A DNA stretch of 64,000 nucleotides from Orbilia blumenaviensis (taxonomy: Eukaryota; Ascomycota; Orbiliomycetes; Orbiliales; Orbiliaceae). The stretch covers positions 868,001-932,000 of the forward strand of contig JAVHNS010000001.1 of the NCBI GenBank assembly GCA_036872755.1, in the 5' to 3' direction. A program made the position numbers and the translations under genes. Position 1 is the first letter of the stretch. Each line of letters opens with the position of its first letter. The notes below the pieces were generated by a model. That model worked only from the letters and a program-made list of their open reading frames with translations. It had not been told where the DNA came from and did not search any database. Positions 46,446 through 59,102 of the stretch are shown one piece after another.

Positions 46446-47429
46446 AAATGGCAGTACTTTCGAACGGCCTGGAATGCGGGGCATGGCTTCTTTTGTAAAT
46501 TATTGTTCAGGAATCGGCCTGGTATTTGGTTTTTCGGGTGGTATTTGGAAAATGTTTATATAGTGTTTTAAGGCGTTTTGCTGGAAAGGGTGTATAGTTG
46601 GTGTTATACTTATGAATCTAAATAAAATTTACCCTTTCGAATGAGTTTGTTTCTGCCGAGTTCTGTATACGGAAACTGCTATCGGGGAGGACATTCGGTA
46701 GGATGACAGTTCATAGGAACGGTGGGGCTCCCTAAGGCATGCGGCTATTGCGCACAACGAAGATCCGAACCATTAGCGTAACTACCTATATATATAAATA
46801 CACATCAAAACCCGGCCGGTATTAGAGCTTTATGCAGGGTCTGTGATTGGCCCCCTAGATTGTCCGGACCCAGTGGCCAACCTGGTTCAGCTGTTCTTGG
46901 TGTTGTTACACTGCCCGATTCCCGCGGTTGAGGCTCTGGACCTACAATTAGCCTGGCTTTTGCATGGATTCAGACATACCACATTTTAGTCCGGTATGTT
47001 TGAGAGTTCTTCGTCGAGGGCGATTAATAAGCCACCAGCGCACAACTGCGAATTAGTATATCCATAACAGACTACAAAATCAATGGGTCTAATTTTAGAA
47101 TATATGAATTTCCAGATGGCATTCACGAAGCTAACCCTACAGACCACTACATGTGTGACTATTATGAATTGAGGGACGAGTTGATACCAAAATATCAATA
47201 AATCAGTAATCTATTAGGAAGTTATTTTTTCAAACTAATACTAGCGATTCAGAATATTAATAGAAGCGCTTGAGGCATATATAAGTAACGGAAAAGCCAG
47301 GTGGGAGACGGATTCGATTAGATCTTGCTATCAATTCCTATATCCATTACTCTACGAACTCGAAGTGGTACTTAAATTTATATAATTTTAATCGTTATCA
47401 ATATTACCCTCACTTTAGTAGCTATCAAA
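46446..47429. other. Intergenic region
   Basis: Terminator side of the proline-rich gene and promoter of the secreted gene. A small minus frame (46986-47198) has no support. AT-rich. Confidence 0.45.
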
Positions 47430-48098
47430 ATGAAGTTCTTAACTATCAATTCATTGTTGCTTCTCAATTCATTGGGCCTATTTCTTTTATCTACAGCTGC
47501 AGCTGTCCCAGCCGCGGAACCTGCTGCCCCCCAAATACCGACAATCCCAAATACCAAAATCGAAGCACGAACGTTACCCCCACCCCTATTAAAAAGAGAG
47601 ATAGAAATAGAGGAAGAAGAAGAAGAATTATCTTCAAATACTGCGCTCCAAATCCGCGAAACTCTTGCACGCCGCGACGACTGGTACGACTGCTTCGGAT
47701 CCTCGGCTTGTCACCGGACATCATACGATAGTTGTTTAAAAGCCGCGTTCCAATTCAAAGATAAACAGATATACTGGGATCATACAAGATTTTGGCATAA
47801 GAACCCGGGTAATCCGGGATATTGTCTTACTATGTGGAAGTGTGAGAATAAGGTTGATTATATGTATGGGATGACTGGGGTTAGGATTCGAAAGGCGTAA
47901 GTAAATGCATACCAACTTCTTCTTTCGATTTTATGAGTCATATTAGGGGACCATTTTTGCTGATAGTTTGAGGCGGATTTTAGACTTCAGGGTATGTATA
48001 ATGGCAAGGGATGCGGATCATGTGGATCAGCTTGGATTTTTAAATCTTGTCGAGCGACGATAAACTATTGTAACACCAACTGTGCTGGTCGGAAGTAA
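47430..48098 (+). CDS. Secreted ten-cysteine protein, KP4-like killer-protein candidate
   Basis: Two exons, 47430-47896 and 47984-48098, give 193 residues. A signal peptide (about 1-28) is followed by a proregion with dibasic sites (LLKR, LARR) and a glutamate run. The mature part starts near DDWYDC and contains ten cysteines, half of them in exon 2. The motif pair CFGSSAC early and GKGCGSCGSA late, with INYC near the end, is reminiscent of the KP4 killer-toxin family, which also has five disulfides. KP4 proteins block calcium channels of competing fungi; whether this protein does so is unknown. Without the second exon the protein would end early and lose half its cysteines. It could instead be an unrelated small secreted effector. 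Confidence 0.6.
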
Positions 48099-48580
48099 AG
48101 CTGACGTTAACCATAGCAAGGTATCAAAATACGGCTCACGCCTCTTTACTAAGAAATGGTAAAGAGGCGACTAGGCGGAGGGATTATAATATTCAGACGC
48201 TAACTGACTAGAGTTGGGTCATATCGTTATTCTCAAAGTTGTTTTAGCGAATGTTGATAAAGAAACACATAGTAATAAAATTATACAATCTAAGAAGCGT
48301 TTTTAATATTTAAGCAGCCCGAAATTTCCGAGCTCAAAGCAAGATGTCTCGACTAGGATCAATATTCCGACAGAAACATACCGCATATGGGGACTTTGTT
48401 GGATTTTGGCACTGGGGCGGCTTGAAAGTGTGTTGCTTCCAGGTGGACTAGTTGGGCTCACGGAGTATCTTCACCATCTCTAGCCAACCTTGTTTCTACT
48501 AGATGGAACTACCTATACTATAGCAAGCTATTAGAATTCCGAAGCACACCTACCTCTCCACATGCTCCCACTTTAACAGA
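48099..48580. other. Intergenic region upstream of MSH4
   Basis: About 480 nt with no supported gene. Contains a near-perfect hairpin-like pair CGCCTCTTTACTAAG/AAATGGTAAAGAGGCG at about 48139-48171, which could act in 3' end formation of the upstream gene. Confidence 0.4.
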
Positions 48581-51500
48581 ATGCAATCATCTCGTCCACA
48601 AACAACGGCGTCTAACCGCACTGGCCCCAAAGGGCAAGGGGCAGGTCGACCTCGAACTGCAGGTTCTATATCAGGTGGACAATCTGCACCTCAGCAAACT
48701 ATATGTGCCCTTACCGAGTCTCGTGGTGTCGCAGCCCAAGTTGGTCTTGCGTTCGTCAACATCTCGACAGCAGAATGTACCCTTTGTGAAATATGTGACT
48801 CTCAGACATATGTCCGAACCCTACATAAATTGGCAGTGTTCGATCCCTTAGAGGTATCTGAAATATTCTCCCTTTCAAATTTTGTGCAGAAGCGAGAAAT
48901 GAGCGGCGTGCAGGAGTGCTATGAAGTTCTACTTCAAAGTGTTTCAATTCCTAGTCATCTAATATCCTCTACCAACCTAGATATTGATGCCAGAAACAGT
49001 CATGGCATCAAAGACCCCCAAACTACCTAATATAATCAACCAGAACCTCCCCGGAGCCCGTGTGACTACTCTCCCACGAAAGTATTACAACGAAAAGATC
49101 GGACTGGATTATATATCCCGTCTATCTTTCAAGTCCGAGGCCGAAGCAGTGCAGGTCGCCATATCTGGCAAGTTCTACGCTATTTCTGCGGCTGCAGCGG
49201 TAATCAAACACCTTGAATTGCGGTATAATATTGGGTTTGTGGGACATAGTTTGAGAATCAAGTATCAGAGCAGTGAGGGTGCGTTTACATTCACTTTTTG
49301 GTTCTGTGCTTCGCTATTTGTTTTGTCGTCTAAATTTACTCCACTTGGATGAGCCATGTGCACGCAGATTAACACTTTCACATCCCAGGGACTATGGTAA
49401 TCGACTTCAGCACTGTCCAAAACTTGGAACTTATACAGAACCTACGGAATCCGAAATCCGGAGATTGCCTTTTCGGTTTGCTAAATAACACGGTCACGCC
49501 GATGGGCGGAAGGCTGCTGAGGTCAAGCATTTTACAACCGTTGACGGATACTAGCATCCTTAAAGATCGACTCGATGCAGTTGAGGAGCTGGCTACTAGT
49601 GAGGAGATGTTCTTCGGGACTAAGAAGGGTATAGCTCCAGCTGCTCTATGTAACATTTTGCAAGATTCTAACGATATAATAGCTCTACAAGCGTTCGGGG
49701 ATATGGATAGACTTCTTACGTCGGTATGCTACTCATCACCATTAGTTTGATATCGAACTTCTGAGCGTCTGATCTGATGACCCCGCGTTATTGTAGCTCA
49801 TCACTTGTCCACCAAGCACCTCCGTCAAATTTTCCGAAAAGTCGATCAACGACATTATACTCCTCAAAAAAGAGCTGGTTAGCATTGTTCCGATTCATGA
49901 GGCGTTGGTGGGATGCAGTAGCAAGCTCCTACTGGCGGTGAGAAGTGTAAGTCCCCTTCATACTTGCGCCATATATCCAGCCATGGTTGCTGATACCTTT
50001 ATACTTTACTGTCAGTTGTGCAACTTTGAGAAGGTTCAGGTAGTACAGGACCTCATCGATGAGGCGGTTTCGCCGGATACTATGTGGGCGAGTACACCAG
50101 TTGATATGCGGCACCAGAGGTATGTTTAGCAATCGTCTTTGGTTGAGGATGGACTAATACGAGATGGTGATAGATGCTATGCGGTTAAAGTAAGTATCCA
50201 AATTGCCTGTCTGTTATCGAAGCTTATGGCGTGGATTAACAAAATATAGAGCGGTGTCAATGGTCTCCTCGATGTCGCTCGCCAAACTTATAAAGAAGGG
50301 ACAGAGGACCTACATATTATATTCCAAGAGATCGTCCGTATGTTCCCCTAGTCCCTCCGCTGTGACCCTTGGATACTAATACTACATGATTCAGGTGAAT
50401 ATAATCTACCAACTTTGGAAATTAAATTCGAGGCTCAGAGAGGATACTACCTACGTCTTCCAGCCGCAGATACAGAGGATGCGCCATTGCCGCCAATTTT
50501 TGTCAACATAATGAAGAAAAAGAAGTTTGTGGAGTGCACAACATTGAATCTGATCAAGCAGAATTCGAGAGTACGTACTCTATATATACAAACATGAAGA
50601 TAAGGATAAATGGTGATACTAAGGACTCATACTTTGGATGGCTAGATCAGCGACGCCATGCACGAAGTCCTTTTAATGAGTATGTGCCAACTCCGACAAG
50701 CTTTATATGTCAGAGGCTAACTTGGAACCCAGGTGACCGAACAATCCAAACACTTGTTGATTCCATTCGGGCTGAAATGCATGCTTTATACAAAGTCAGT
50801 GAAGGAATTGCGATACTTGATATGATAAGCTCATTCGCTACGCTTGTCACTTTATACGAATACAGTATGTATCCCTCGGTCCCATATAAAACAGTTGATC
50901 TAACCATTTTTACAGCCCGTCCAGAATTCAACGATACATTAGCAATTAAAGATGGCAGACACCCCATCCGTGAGAAAATCCATAAGGAAAAACTGATCCC
51001 AAATGATGTTTATGCTAGCCAACAAACCAGGTTCCAAATTATCACGGGGTGTAATATGAGCGGGAAAAGTACATATATTCGCCAGATCGCGCTTATGACA
51101 ATAATGGCACAGATTGGTTGTTAGTACGTATAAAAGGTGACTTTTTAGTTGTTACCCAGAGCACAAGCTGACATGATGCCCACCAGTGTACCTGCTTCTT
51201 ATGCTTGCTTCCAAATAACAACTCACCTTTTCGCCCGTGTCTCAATGGACGACGGTATCGAAGCTAATGTCTCGACGTTTGCGGCGGAGATGCGAGAGAC
51301 GGCTTTCATTCTTAAAAATGCGACAGAGGGCAGTATGGTTATCATGGATGAACTTGGGCGAGGAACTTGCACAAGAGATGGGTTGGCTATTGCGATTGCG
51401 GTCTGTGAGGCATTGATCGAGAGGAAGGTTTGTAGGCTATATTCTAGCACAAGGTTAAGGAAAATCTCATAGTTAATTGCTGAAAAGGCCTTCGTGTGGT

Positions 51501-52434
51501 TTGCGACACACTTCCGAGAACTTGGGATCGCTCTTTCAAGGAGACCAGGGGTTATTTCATTGCATATGCGAGTTGAAGTAAGTTATACCTTTATTGATAT
51601 TGTCGGTCGTGATTCTGACTGCGGTATCCTAACATTCCGAAGATGAAACCAGAAGAAAACGTTACCTCAATGCTGTACAAAATTGCAGACGGCCCTTCCA
51701 CTGAAAAGCATTATGGCATAAATCTCGCCCGAATAGTCGGCCTCCCGCCAACAATAATTGCCAGAGCAGCAGAAGTCTCGAATGCGATCGCACAAAATGC
51801 GGAACTTAAGAAGACAACATCAAAGGGACACAGAAAGTCAGAAAGACAACGACTTATTCTTCAGCTTGTGGAGCATCTGCAACAAGCTAGGCAGAGTAAG
51901 ATGACGAATACAGCGTTGAGAGGATGGCTTGGAAGGTTGCAGATGGAGTTTGCGGAGGCAATGGGTAGATTGAAAGATGCGGATGATGAGAGCGAGAGTG
52001 AAGATGACGAAGAAGAAACAGCTACAACTGAGACGGTCACTCGTGAAAGTGGTTTTAGAGGTGGGAGTGGCGAGACGATCGACATTTCGAGCGACGGGAC
52101 GCCGATACTGATGCCATCTGAGCAAGATAATAGTGAAGAAGAGGAAGAAGAACCCACAGAGACTACTGAAACCACTGATACGACGGAGGCCACGGGGACT
52201 ACCACTAACACTGGGAATTTTAGCAGATGGAGTGGGTTTACGACTTCGAATACGCATTCGCATTCGCATTCGCATTCCCACACTCCCTCACATTCTTATA
52301 TTTCCGAGAATAGCAGCGAGGTTATAGGCAATAAAATGCCAACAGGGAGTGGAAGGTACACATTCAATAACCCCAACTCTAGTGATATTTTGGAAGGGAT
52401 TGAGGAGTTGAGCGACGTTGAGGATCAGATTTGA
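48581..52434 (+). CDS. MSH4: Meiotic MutS homologue MSH4
   Basis: Fifteen exons: 48581-48853, 48981-49278, 49389-49628, 49683-49723, 49797-49946, 50016-50119, 50174-50189, 50250-50337, 50395-50570, 50646-50679, 50733-50864, 50916-51123, 51187-51427, 51488-51577 and 51643-52434. Phases close to give 960 residues (yeast Msh4 is 878). No mismatch-binding domain I is seen, as expected for MSH4. MutS core blocks are clear: LRNPKSGDCLFGLLN, MGGRLLRSSILQPL, NLIKQNSR, the Walker A TGCNMSGKST (Cys in place of Pro, as in MSH4), VIMDELGRGT and FVWFATHFREL. Exon 7 is 16 nt. MSH4 pairs with MSH5 to stabilise crossover intermediates in meiosis. After about residue 770 there is an acidic tail with an HSHSHS repeat encoded by CATTCG units. 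The gene implies a working sexual cycle or recent loss of one. Confidence 0.94.
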
Positions 52435-53692
52435 AAATGCATTAATGTTCCTTTTCACATTATGTTGGCTGCACAACTCCGGTTTGCTAGTTGCTCGTTA
52501 GTTTTGCTTCATCTGCCCCCGTTTCTTTGTTCCCTTTTACTTTCTTTTGGGCTTTACACTTTAATTTAAAATTTGGGAATCTATGTGATAGTGGAAGGCA
52601 CAATCCAGAGGAAGAGCAAGCTGGTACAAGGTGATAACGATCGAAGTTGTATACTACTGCCTCACCAATATGTGCGAAATACGCTTATAACGTTCTTGCT
52701 TAATTAAGTTAAGAAGAAAAGGCAATGAACCTAAGAAAGCACAAAGGTCTCCAAAATCTAGTCCGAAATCGAATGGTATATATAAATACTATCAACACAG
52801 GATTACATACATAATGCTATAGCTGTAATTAATTGCTAAATGGGGGATTGAGATAAGAATGATAATGGGAATAACAATAAAACGCAAACAGTATAAAGAA
52901 TTACAAGGGGGAAGAGAAATAAAACCAGTATGTTTATACTTTCAGCTGTACGGAAGAGGCCATGTATCGTGGGATCGTTCATTGGTGCTGTCGGGTCCCA
53001 TTCTTGATACTGAAGGATATCAAAAGAGAATTTGTGTGTAAAATACTACAAGCGACAGACGCCAGAGGGAAAAACAACATTTCGTGAAATTCAGGAAGGG
53101 CAAAAGTAAAGAAGATGAAGAGGAAGTGAAAAAAGAGGGCGCTTAGAGAAAGGGCAGCTTGCTTGCTAAATATATCGACTATAACCGCCTGTTTAAATGA
53201 TTTTTGAAAATAACAGTAAAAAGCCAGAAGTTCCGCTTTTTTGGTTTCCCTCCCTACAAAGTCTCATTCTATATTTCCCTTATGAAGCCGCCAAAATAAA
53301 ATAGAAAGAAAGAAAATCAAAAAGTGAACTTGTCGACATGTCGTGTGCGCTGGTTTTTTCAGACGAAACCGAATAACAATGCGATGTATATACTCCATAT
53401 CAAGTGTGTTTTTTCCAGCCTTGTTTTGGTCGTCGGCTTTTATTTCTCGTATTTTCGCTTCCGAGGTTTAGCCGAAGCTGTATTAGGCTAATCAGCGTGG
53501 GGGAGAAAAAAGAGCTCGAGCTTTCAAACATCATGCAATATGGTGGGTTATAATTCGCTTCGTGATACCGATGGCCAGTTTCGAAAATGTGTCACTTTCT
53601 AAGACACTTTTATTATTGAATGTTCGGGTCAATGGAACGACCGTTACCGACAGCACCACCGCGACTATGGAAAGCAACAGGGTGTTTAGGTT
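52435..53692. other. Convergent 3' intergenic region, MSH4 / velB
   Basis: 1.26 kb between two convergent genes. AT-rich, no supported gene. Presumably two 3' UTRs. Confidence 0.5.
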
Positions 53693-55019
53693 TCAGTAAT
53701 CGTCATCGTCATCCTGGCCACGAGATAGGGCTTTCGGTCCATCCTTTCGGATTGGGATTTTCATGCCCTGAGTCGCGAAGCATCTGCTAAGATCAGTGCT
53801 TTCAATCACACCGGGGAACTTCTTGGCAGAGAAGACTTGGAATGGGGCGGAGAAAACGGATGCCAAGATAGGAACTGGGGCTCCAGTGGTATTCAGGCGG
53901 CCATTGATTCCGACATTTACGAAATTCATCTTTAGCCTATAGGAGTATAAACGTTAGAGAAACTAATAGTGGGCCCTTTAGTGTAATAGTATGCACCTAC
54001 CTAAATGTACCTTCAGTTCTCACCGAAAGGTCTTGCAGGACGAACCAGATACCAATCTTATTATCAGGATCCGTTAAACGGAAGGCACTGGCAGTCAAGC
54101 TACCAATGAGATTTCGGGTGAACATCCCGGATGGGGGTGGTTGCTGGGATTGCGATGGCGGCATGTTCGAGCCCTGCGGCGGCATTTGAGAAGGCGGAGG
54201 CGGCAAAGGGTACCCGTTGGGTGGCGGATAGCCTCCCGGGCCATTTGGAGGAGGAGGGTAATAATTATGCTGTGGCATCGGAGGGGGGTGTTGGCTATAC
54301 GGGGAGTATACTTGAGGCGAATATGATTGTGGCGGGTACATGCCCTGTGGCGAGTATCCGGGTTGAGAAGGGGCGAGAGGGTGAGGCGGAGGCGTCGGGG
54401 GCGGAGGCGGATAAGATGACGATACAGCCGCGGATATCGATGGCGAAGTCGCAGAATGCCTCACCAAGTTCACTTCTCGGGTGCCGTCTGCGGACCAGAG
54501 ATCGACGGTGAGGACGAAGTGGTTCATATCGATTTCACTATACACAGACCCGTATAAGTACTCTTACCCTAAAACTAATACAATTCACGTAATTGTTCAC
54601 GTAAACTCACTTGATATCGATTTCGTTGCCGGTTTCGGAGTCAAGAACAATAAGACGTGCGCACGGCGGAGGGGTTATGGGTCGTCGATCCTAGGGGCCT
54701 TGTTAGCATGGCTGCCACGCGATATTTACAACCCAAAGCGTCCGCTCACCTTGTCTCCAAATCCACACATACGAGCCCTCACAGGCTGTTGGCCCACGAC
54801 AAGCTTGTACGTCCGGCCCTCACTTCTAGAGCTGAACCCTTCCGACATCTGACCAGGCCCTGGCAGCTGGGGTGGCGGCTGCAGTGTCGTCGGCATATTT
54901 TGATTCCCACTCGAGGGTAGCAGGTGATTTGGCGGTAGCGATACACTCCCGTTCGAATGCATAGGTGCTGAAGAGGCGTAAGGGTGAAAAGGATGGTCCC
55001 GAGAGCTTGTAGTATACAT
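53693..55019 (-). CDS. velB: Velvet-family regulator VelB
   Basis: Four exons on the minus strand, 55019-54750, 54690-54611, 54537-54001 and 53936-53693, give 376 residues. The velvet domain starts near residue 71 with [20 protein letters not shown] and [10 protein letters not shown], continues to [10 protein letters not shown], and resumes at about 254 with [29 protein letters not shown] and [14 protein letters not shown] Pro/Tyr/Gln-rich insert of about 95 residues (158-253) splits the domain, which is the known mark of VelB against VosA and VeA. VelB is a nuclear DNA-binding partner of VeA-LaeA and VosA, controlling development, spores and secondary metabolism in the dark. The protein ends in an acidic DDDDDY tail. 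Length matches other fungal VelB proteins. Confidence 0.95.
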
Positions 55020-56119
55020 TTTGGACGGTGGTGGTTTTTTATATATTTAAGCCTAGCCGTTCAGGAAAGAGGAGACCCCCTGTTCGTTAAGGTCCGGGGT
55101 GCACAGTTCGCTTTTTCTTTTTGACTTTTTCGTAAGCAGTGAAATTGGCGAGAAATTTAGGGTAGGAGGACCGTTTCGATAGAATGTCAGAGCTTCGGCT
55201 TCCTGCAGCGAGTCGAGGTACACAACGGAGAATTCTGACAGGCGGGATTTTCGAAGCGTGCTTTTTTGTTTTTCCCTTGTGAGATGGGTTTGGCCCGATT
55301 GCTCCGTAGGAAGCTAGTCGACAGCAAGGATAGGGCCTGGTTACCAAATTTGACGACCGTTGATGATCACGAATCCTGCTTCGACAGTAGGCCAGAATAA
55401 ATCGCTTTGCTTCTGATCCCAAAAATATCCTTGGAATGATATCCTCGAAGCGAGGAGGGAAGGTGGCTGGCGGGAGTTTAGAGACCTCGATGCGAGTTTC
55501 AAAGTCGCACCAACAATTGGAAGGAGCACGATTGAAGCTTCACACGAGACTGGTCGTCGGTGGATCAGAAAAAATTCGAGAGCCCGTTAATCAGATCTGT
55601 ACCACGTTGAAAGGAGGTCCTTGCTTATAAGCCGCTTATTTTGTCTCAACCAGAAGCTGCGACCTTCGCTACACTCTAGAGTTTCAGTTTGTGTGCACCG
55701 ACGAGCTGTTCGACAAGGCAGGAGTAATACAATCCTATTGACCGCCCACCAAACTGGTTCGATCTGGTTTCCGTATTATTGGGGAGGGGGGCGATGGTGG
55801 ATGGTTCGTAACAGGTGACACTAGAACCGAAGCGGCGATGGTTGTCGTGAACGTTGCAAATGGTTCCTCCTGAGTTAATGGGGTTTCCTCCCTCTGGTAT
55901 GTGATACAGCACTACCTACACCACGAGTCGGGGCCGGACCCAGAAGCGTGAATTGACAGGTTTGACGAGCTTTCGGAGTAGTGTCTCCTAAAAAAATGAG
56001 CCGTCCTTCGACAGGGCAAATCTGCAATCTGGACGTGACCGATGTTGTTCCGGACGAGCCTCGTAAACGACGGGATCGAGGGGATCGAGGGAGAAGGGGA
56101 GACAGGAAAAAGGATTGGA
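55020..56119. other. Promoter and leader region of velB
   Basis: 1.1 kb upstream of velB. Frames at 55087-55422 and 55341-55529 (minus) lack an ATG of good context or a domain. A long 5' leader is possible. Confidence 0.4.
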
Positions 56120-57400
56120 GTTATTCTAGGTCGCTAGAGAGGGACGGATAATAGGGAAAAACTTCCCCCGGATGCTAAATCTAGTAAATCGCCACAGCCG
56201 ACTAACAACAAAGGCGTCCCGCATGCCAGGTGCTTTTAGACTTTTGGAGTATCCTAACTGTCGGAATCCAGCAGCTTGGCCGAGGACATGGTTCTGGGAG
56301 CGAGGAATGAGGGCGGGAAGGTTCATTCATCACTTGGCCACCCTTCTCTCGTTCTGCACAGGCTCGCTTGTATCTCCAGACTCGGAGCTTTGTTGGCTTC
56401 TGCCCTAAAGCGAACGATCGAACGGGCAGGGCATTGGCTCAGAGAAAAGTCGCGCATGGCCCGCAGAAATCTGCTGGTGGCGTCAATTTGCATGCTTTTC
56501 CTGCCTCGAAAGGAACATTCGACAGCCATTCCATTTCTATTGCTCGACGACGGCATCTGTGTAAACTCTCGATGCATGTGCCGTCGGCTGCTTCACATAT
56601 ATTGGAGGACCCTGTCCCGCTGCAGCGTCTAGCATCTTGTGTGCGTTGGCTAGCGTAGATGGTACTTGACTCGGGGCCAGCACGGCTGCCTGGCGGCGAG
56701 TACCAGCTACATTTGGCTGCGGGAGATGAAAAATTTCACTCAACAAAGGTATATCTTCCATGCAATTCGGTGCCGCCGTCGATGTGAACCAGGCTGCATA
56801 CTCGGAAAGCATTTGAAATCGTTTGTCGTCAGAGCATTTTGGAACTTCACAGCCGTGCTGATATCAAAATGCCCTGGCTTAAGGCTAGCCTTCCGGCTTG
56901 AGAGCTTCTCAATGGCACGGATAGCATACAAAAAATCTTGCGCGGTGGCGCACTTTTCATTTCACGATCGTACATGAAATCGATAAGGTCCCGTCGGATC
57001 GTGGCCTCCCGGACTTCCGTCGCTGCCGTCTGTGACGGTCCATCTCGTCATCATCATCAATCGATCGAGTGAGAAATCTGTCCTGGTCGAGATAAATCAT
57101 GTCGAAAAACCAGAGACCATGACCATGCGTTGGCCGCATTGAAGATCGATAGCAAGGGGTCCCTGGCTTCCCGGATGCAGACAGACGAAACGACAGCTGG
57201 CTGTAAGTGGAGAATCTCCCTTGAAGAATATGCCGCTCGGCCTATCAGGGCGAGTGGGGAATGCAGTTTCTTAGCTTTCGTAAATAGGTCAGAGCCGTGC
57301 ATGTCGTTCCAGAACAGTTTTTTGCAGGTTTTCCTCAATGCAGTCTGGATGCAGTGCAGAGAAGCTGGGATTGAGCACGTGGTTCACGTTTAGGTCGTTG
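56120..57400 (-). pseudogene. Frameshifted relic of an unidentified protein-coding gene
   Basis: The minus strand shows protein-like text that jumps between frames. Pieces include LHPDCIEENLQKTVLERHA (near 57340), LIDFMYDREMKSAPPRKIF (near 56980), AIRAIEKLSSRKASLKPGH (near 56910) and SEYAAWFTSTAAP then LANAHKMLDAAAGQGPP (56810-56620). The switch near 56940 falls at a T6 run and another lies near 56815 where two frames overlap. No splice signals explain these jumps. I do not recognise the family. It is best read as a decayed gene; a multi-exon gene with unusual introns is the alternative. Base composition is more GC-rich than the flanks. Confidence 0.45.
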
Positions 57401-59102
57401 CATTGGAAAAGTTGGGATGGTCTGGTCAACGTTGACGACAATTAAACACATGGCTGTCTCGATAGTCCTCCACGTAGTAACCACTGTCCGGCTTACGACT
57501 TCATAAGTATCCCACGATCAATGTCAGCACATTGCATTCAACGTGTAAGAACCGAGTATATCCCGAAGGATAAGTAACAACTAATCTTACAATTTGTTTT
57601 TTAGACAGCTCAACGATTTAATTTTAGCGTGCATACTCTAGTCAAACAGATCTTCTAGAAAGAGCTCCACCAGAAGGGTAGCTGGTGCTATCCTATGGCT
57701 GCCTCGAGCTAGCCATCCCAGCGGGACTCAACTCCGTCGGCTGTGGCTGTCCGTGTAACGAAGGAGCCTCTGTGGACATCCACAAGGCCCTGCCCGAGCA
57801 AACATACATGCTGCATGGATTCGAAATTCATAAAACCTCAATGCAGGTCTCCAGGCCATAGGCCGGTCGGTAGGAAAATCAAGATCTCAAGAACGGAAAA
57901 TTCCTAGCGTCGGCATTACGTTAGTCCTCTAATATAGCCAATTGGGCCGATGTATGTACGTATTATACGGAAAGAGTCAATAGAGATACGTATACGGCTA
58001 TCAATACGTAATATATATTAATCTAACAGGTCCTTCGGAAAGCCACATCTCCACGCCCCATCGCTTCAATTATCCCTAGCCTTTCGAATTCGCTATCTTA
58101 TCCCGCATCATTAATCATCCCTTCTAGAATCATTCCGAACTGCAGGGCTCCCCTACCTACTTAGTTCCCCATATTAAAGTGCAAAAAAGTCGCAATACGA
58201 GTGTTTTGCCGTGGGGAGATCCGGAGTGCTAACAAAAAAAAGGAAAAGGAAAAGCATGGCCAAACATGGTTACGCTTGACTTTATCCTACGGCTACACAG
58301 ACAAAATACCACGTTTTCCTATCCACCCTCCACCATTCCCCCTGTTTTTGGCTCTCGTTTCGACCGTAGAAGGGCCGGTAACTGGGATTTCATGCATACC
58401 ACATGCATAGCTTGTTTAAAAAATCCCGCACTTAAGCTTGGACGGTATATAGTGTTTGTGATGTGGCACTTTATAGTAGGAAGTTCGGTTGAAAAAAAAG
58501 AGCATATGCATCCTGGAAATTTTAACCTCGTAGAGACGGCTCCGGTGCTCTTTTCGGGAGGGGTAGTTCTACTATCTCGATCTCGTACGGTCTGGAAGCT
58601 GACTACTAGAATTCCGTCCCGTCCGGATACAAGATTGCAAGAACAAACCATGGCGTAACGTTCGTCCGATAGTCATTCGATAGCAGCGGTACCACGGCCG
58701 AGGATCCGGCGTCAAATGCTAGGGGTAGGGCTTCAAAGACCAACCCTAACTGCGTACAACCAGCTACATATACATACTAGTATTTTTGCTGAGTAATGAG
58801 GCAGACTCATTTATATATTCCTTGCGGCAGATCCGCGGAGTGCATAGGACAAGCCGGCTAGTTAGCGGCTCTGCGGGTATAATATCTCTACGAAATCTTG
58901 TACTGTAACAACTGGTGGCATTGAATGGTTATATATATTGTAATAATCTAGCTTGGGAGGAATATACGATCGACATTTTCCTCGGAATTTCAATAACTAT
59001 ACACCGGTTCCTCTGTATTCTCTGGAACATACCCCCAAGAGTCCTCCAAACCGCGCTACCCTTTCCTTGATGATATCCAAGCCCCCTCTGTGGAAAAGGA
59101 AA
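57401..59102. other. Intergenic region without a supported gene
   Basis: 1.7 kb between the relic and the secreted gene. Frames at 58201-58658 have no domain or matching introns. Nothing else seen. Confidence 0.4.

Noticed and set aside
58201..58658. Frames of 69-130 codons near 58.3 kb
   Set aside because: Both strands are open by chance; no conserved motif, signal peptide or matching splice sites.
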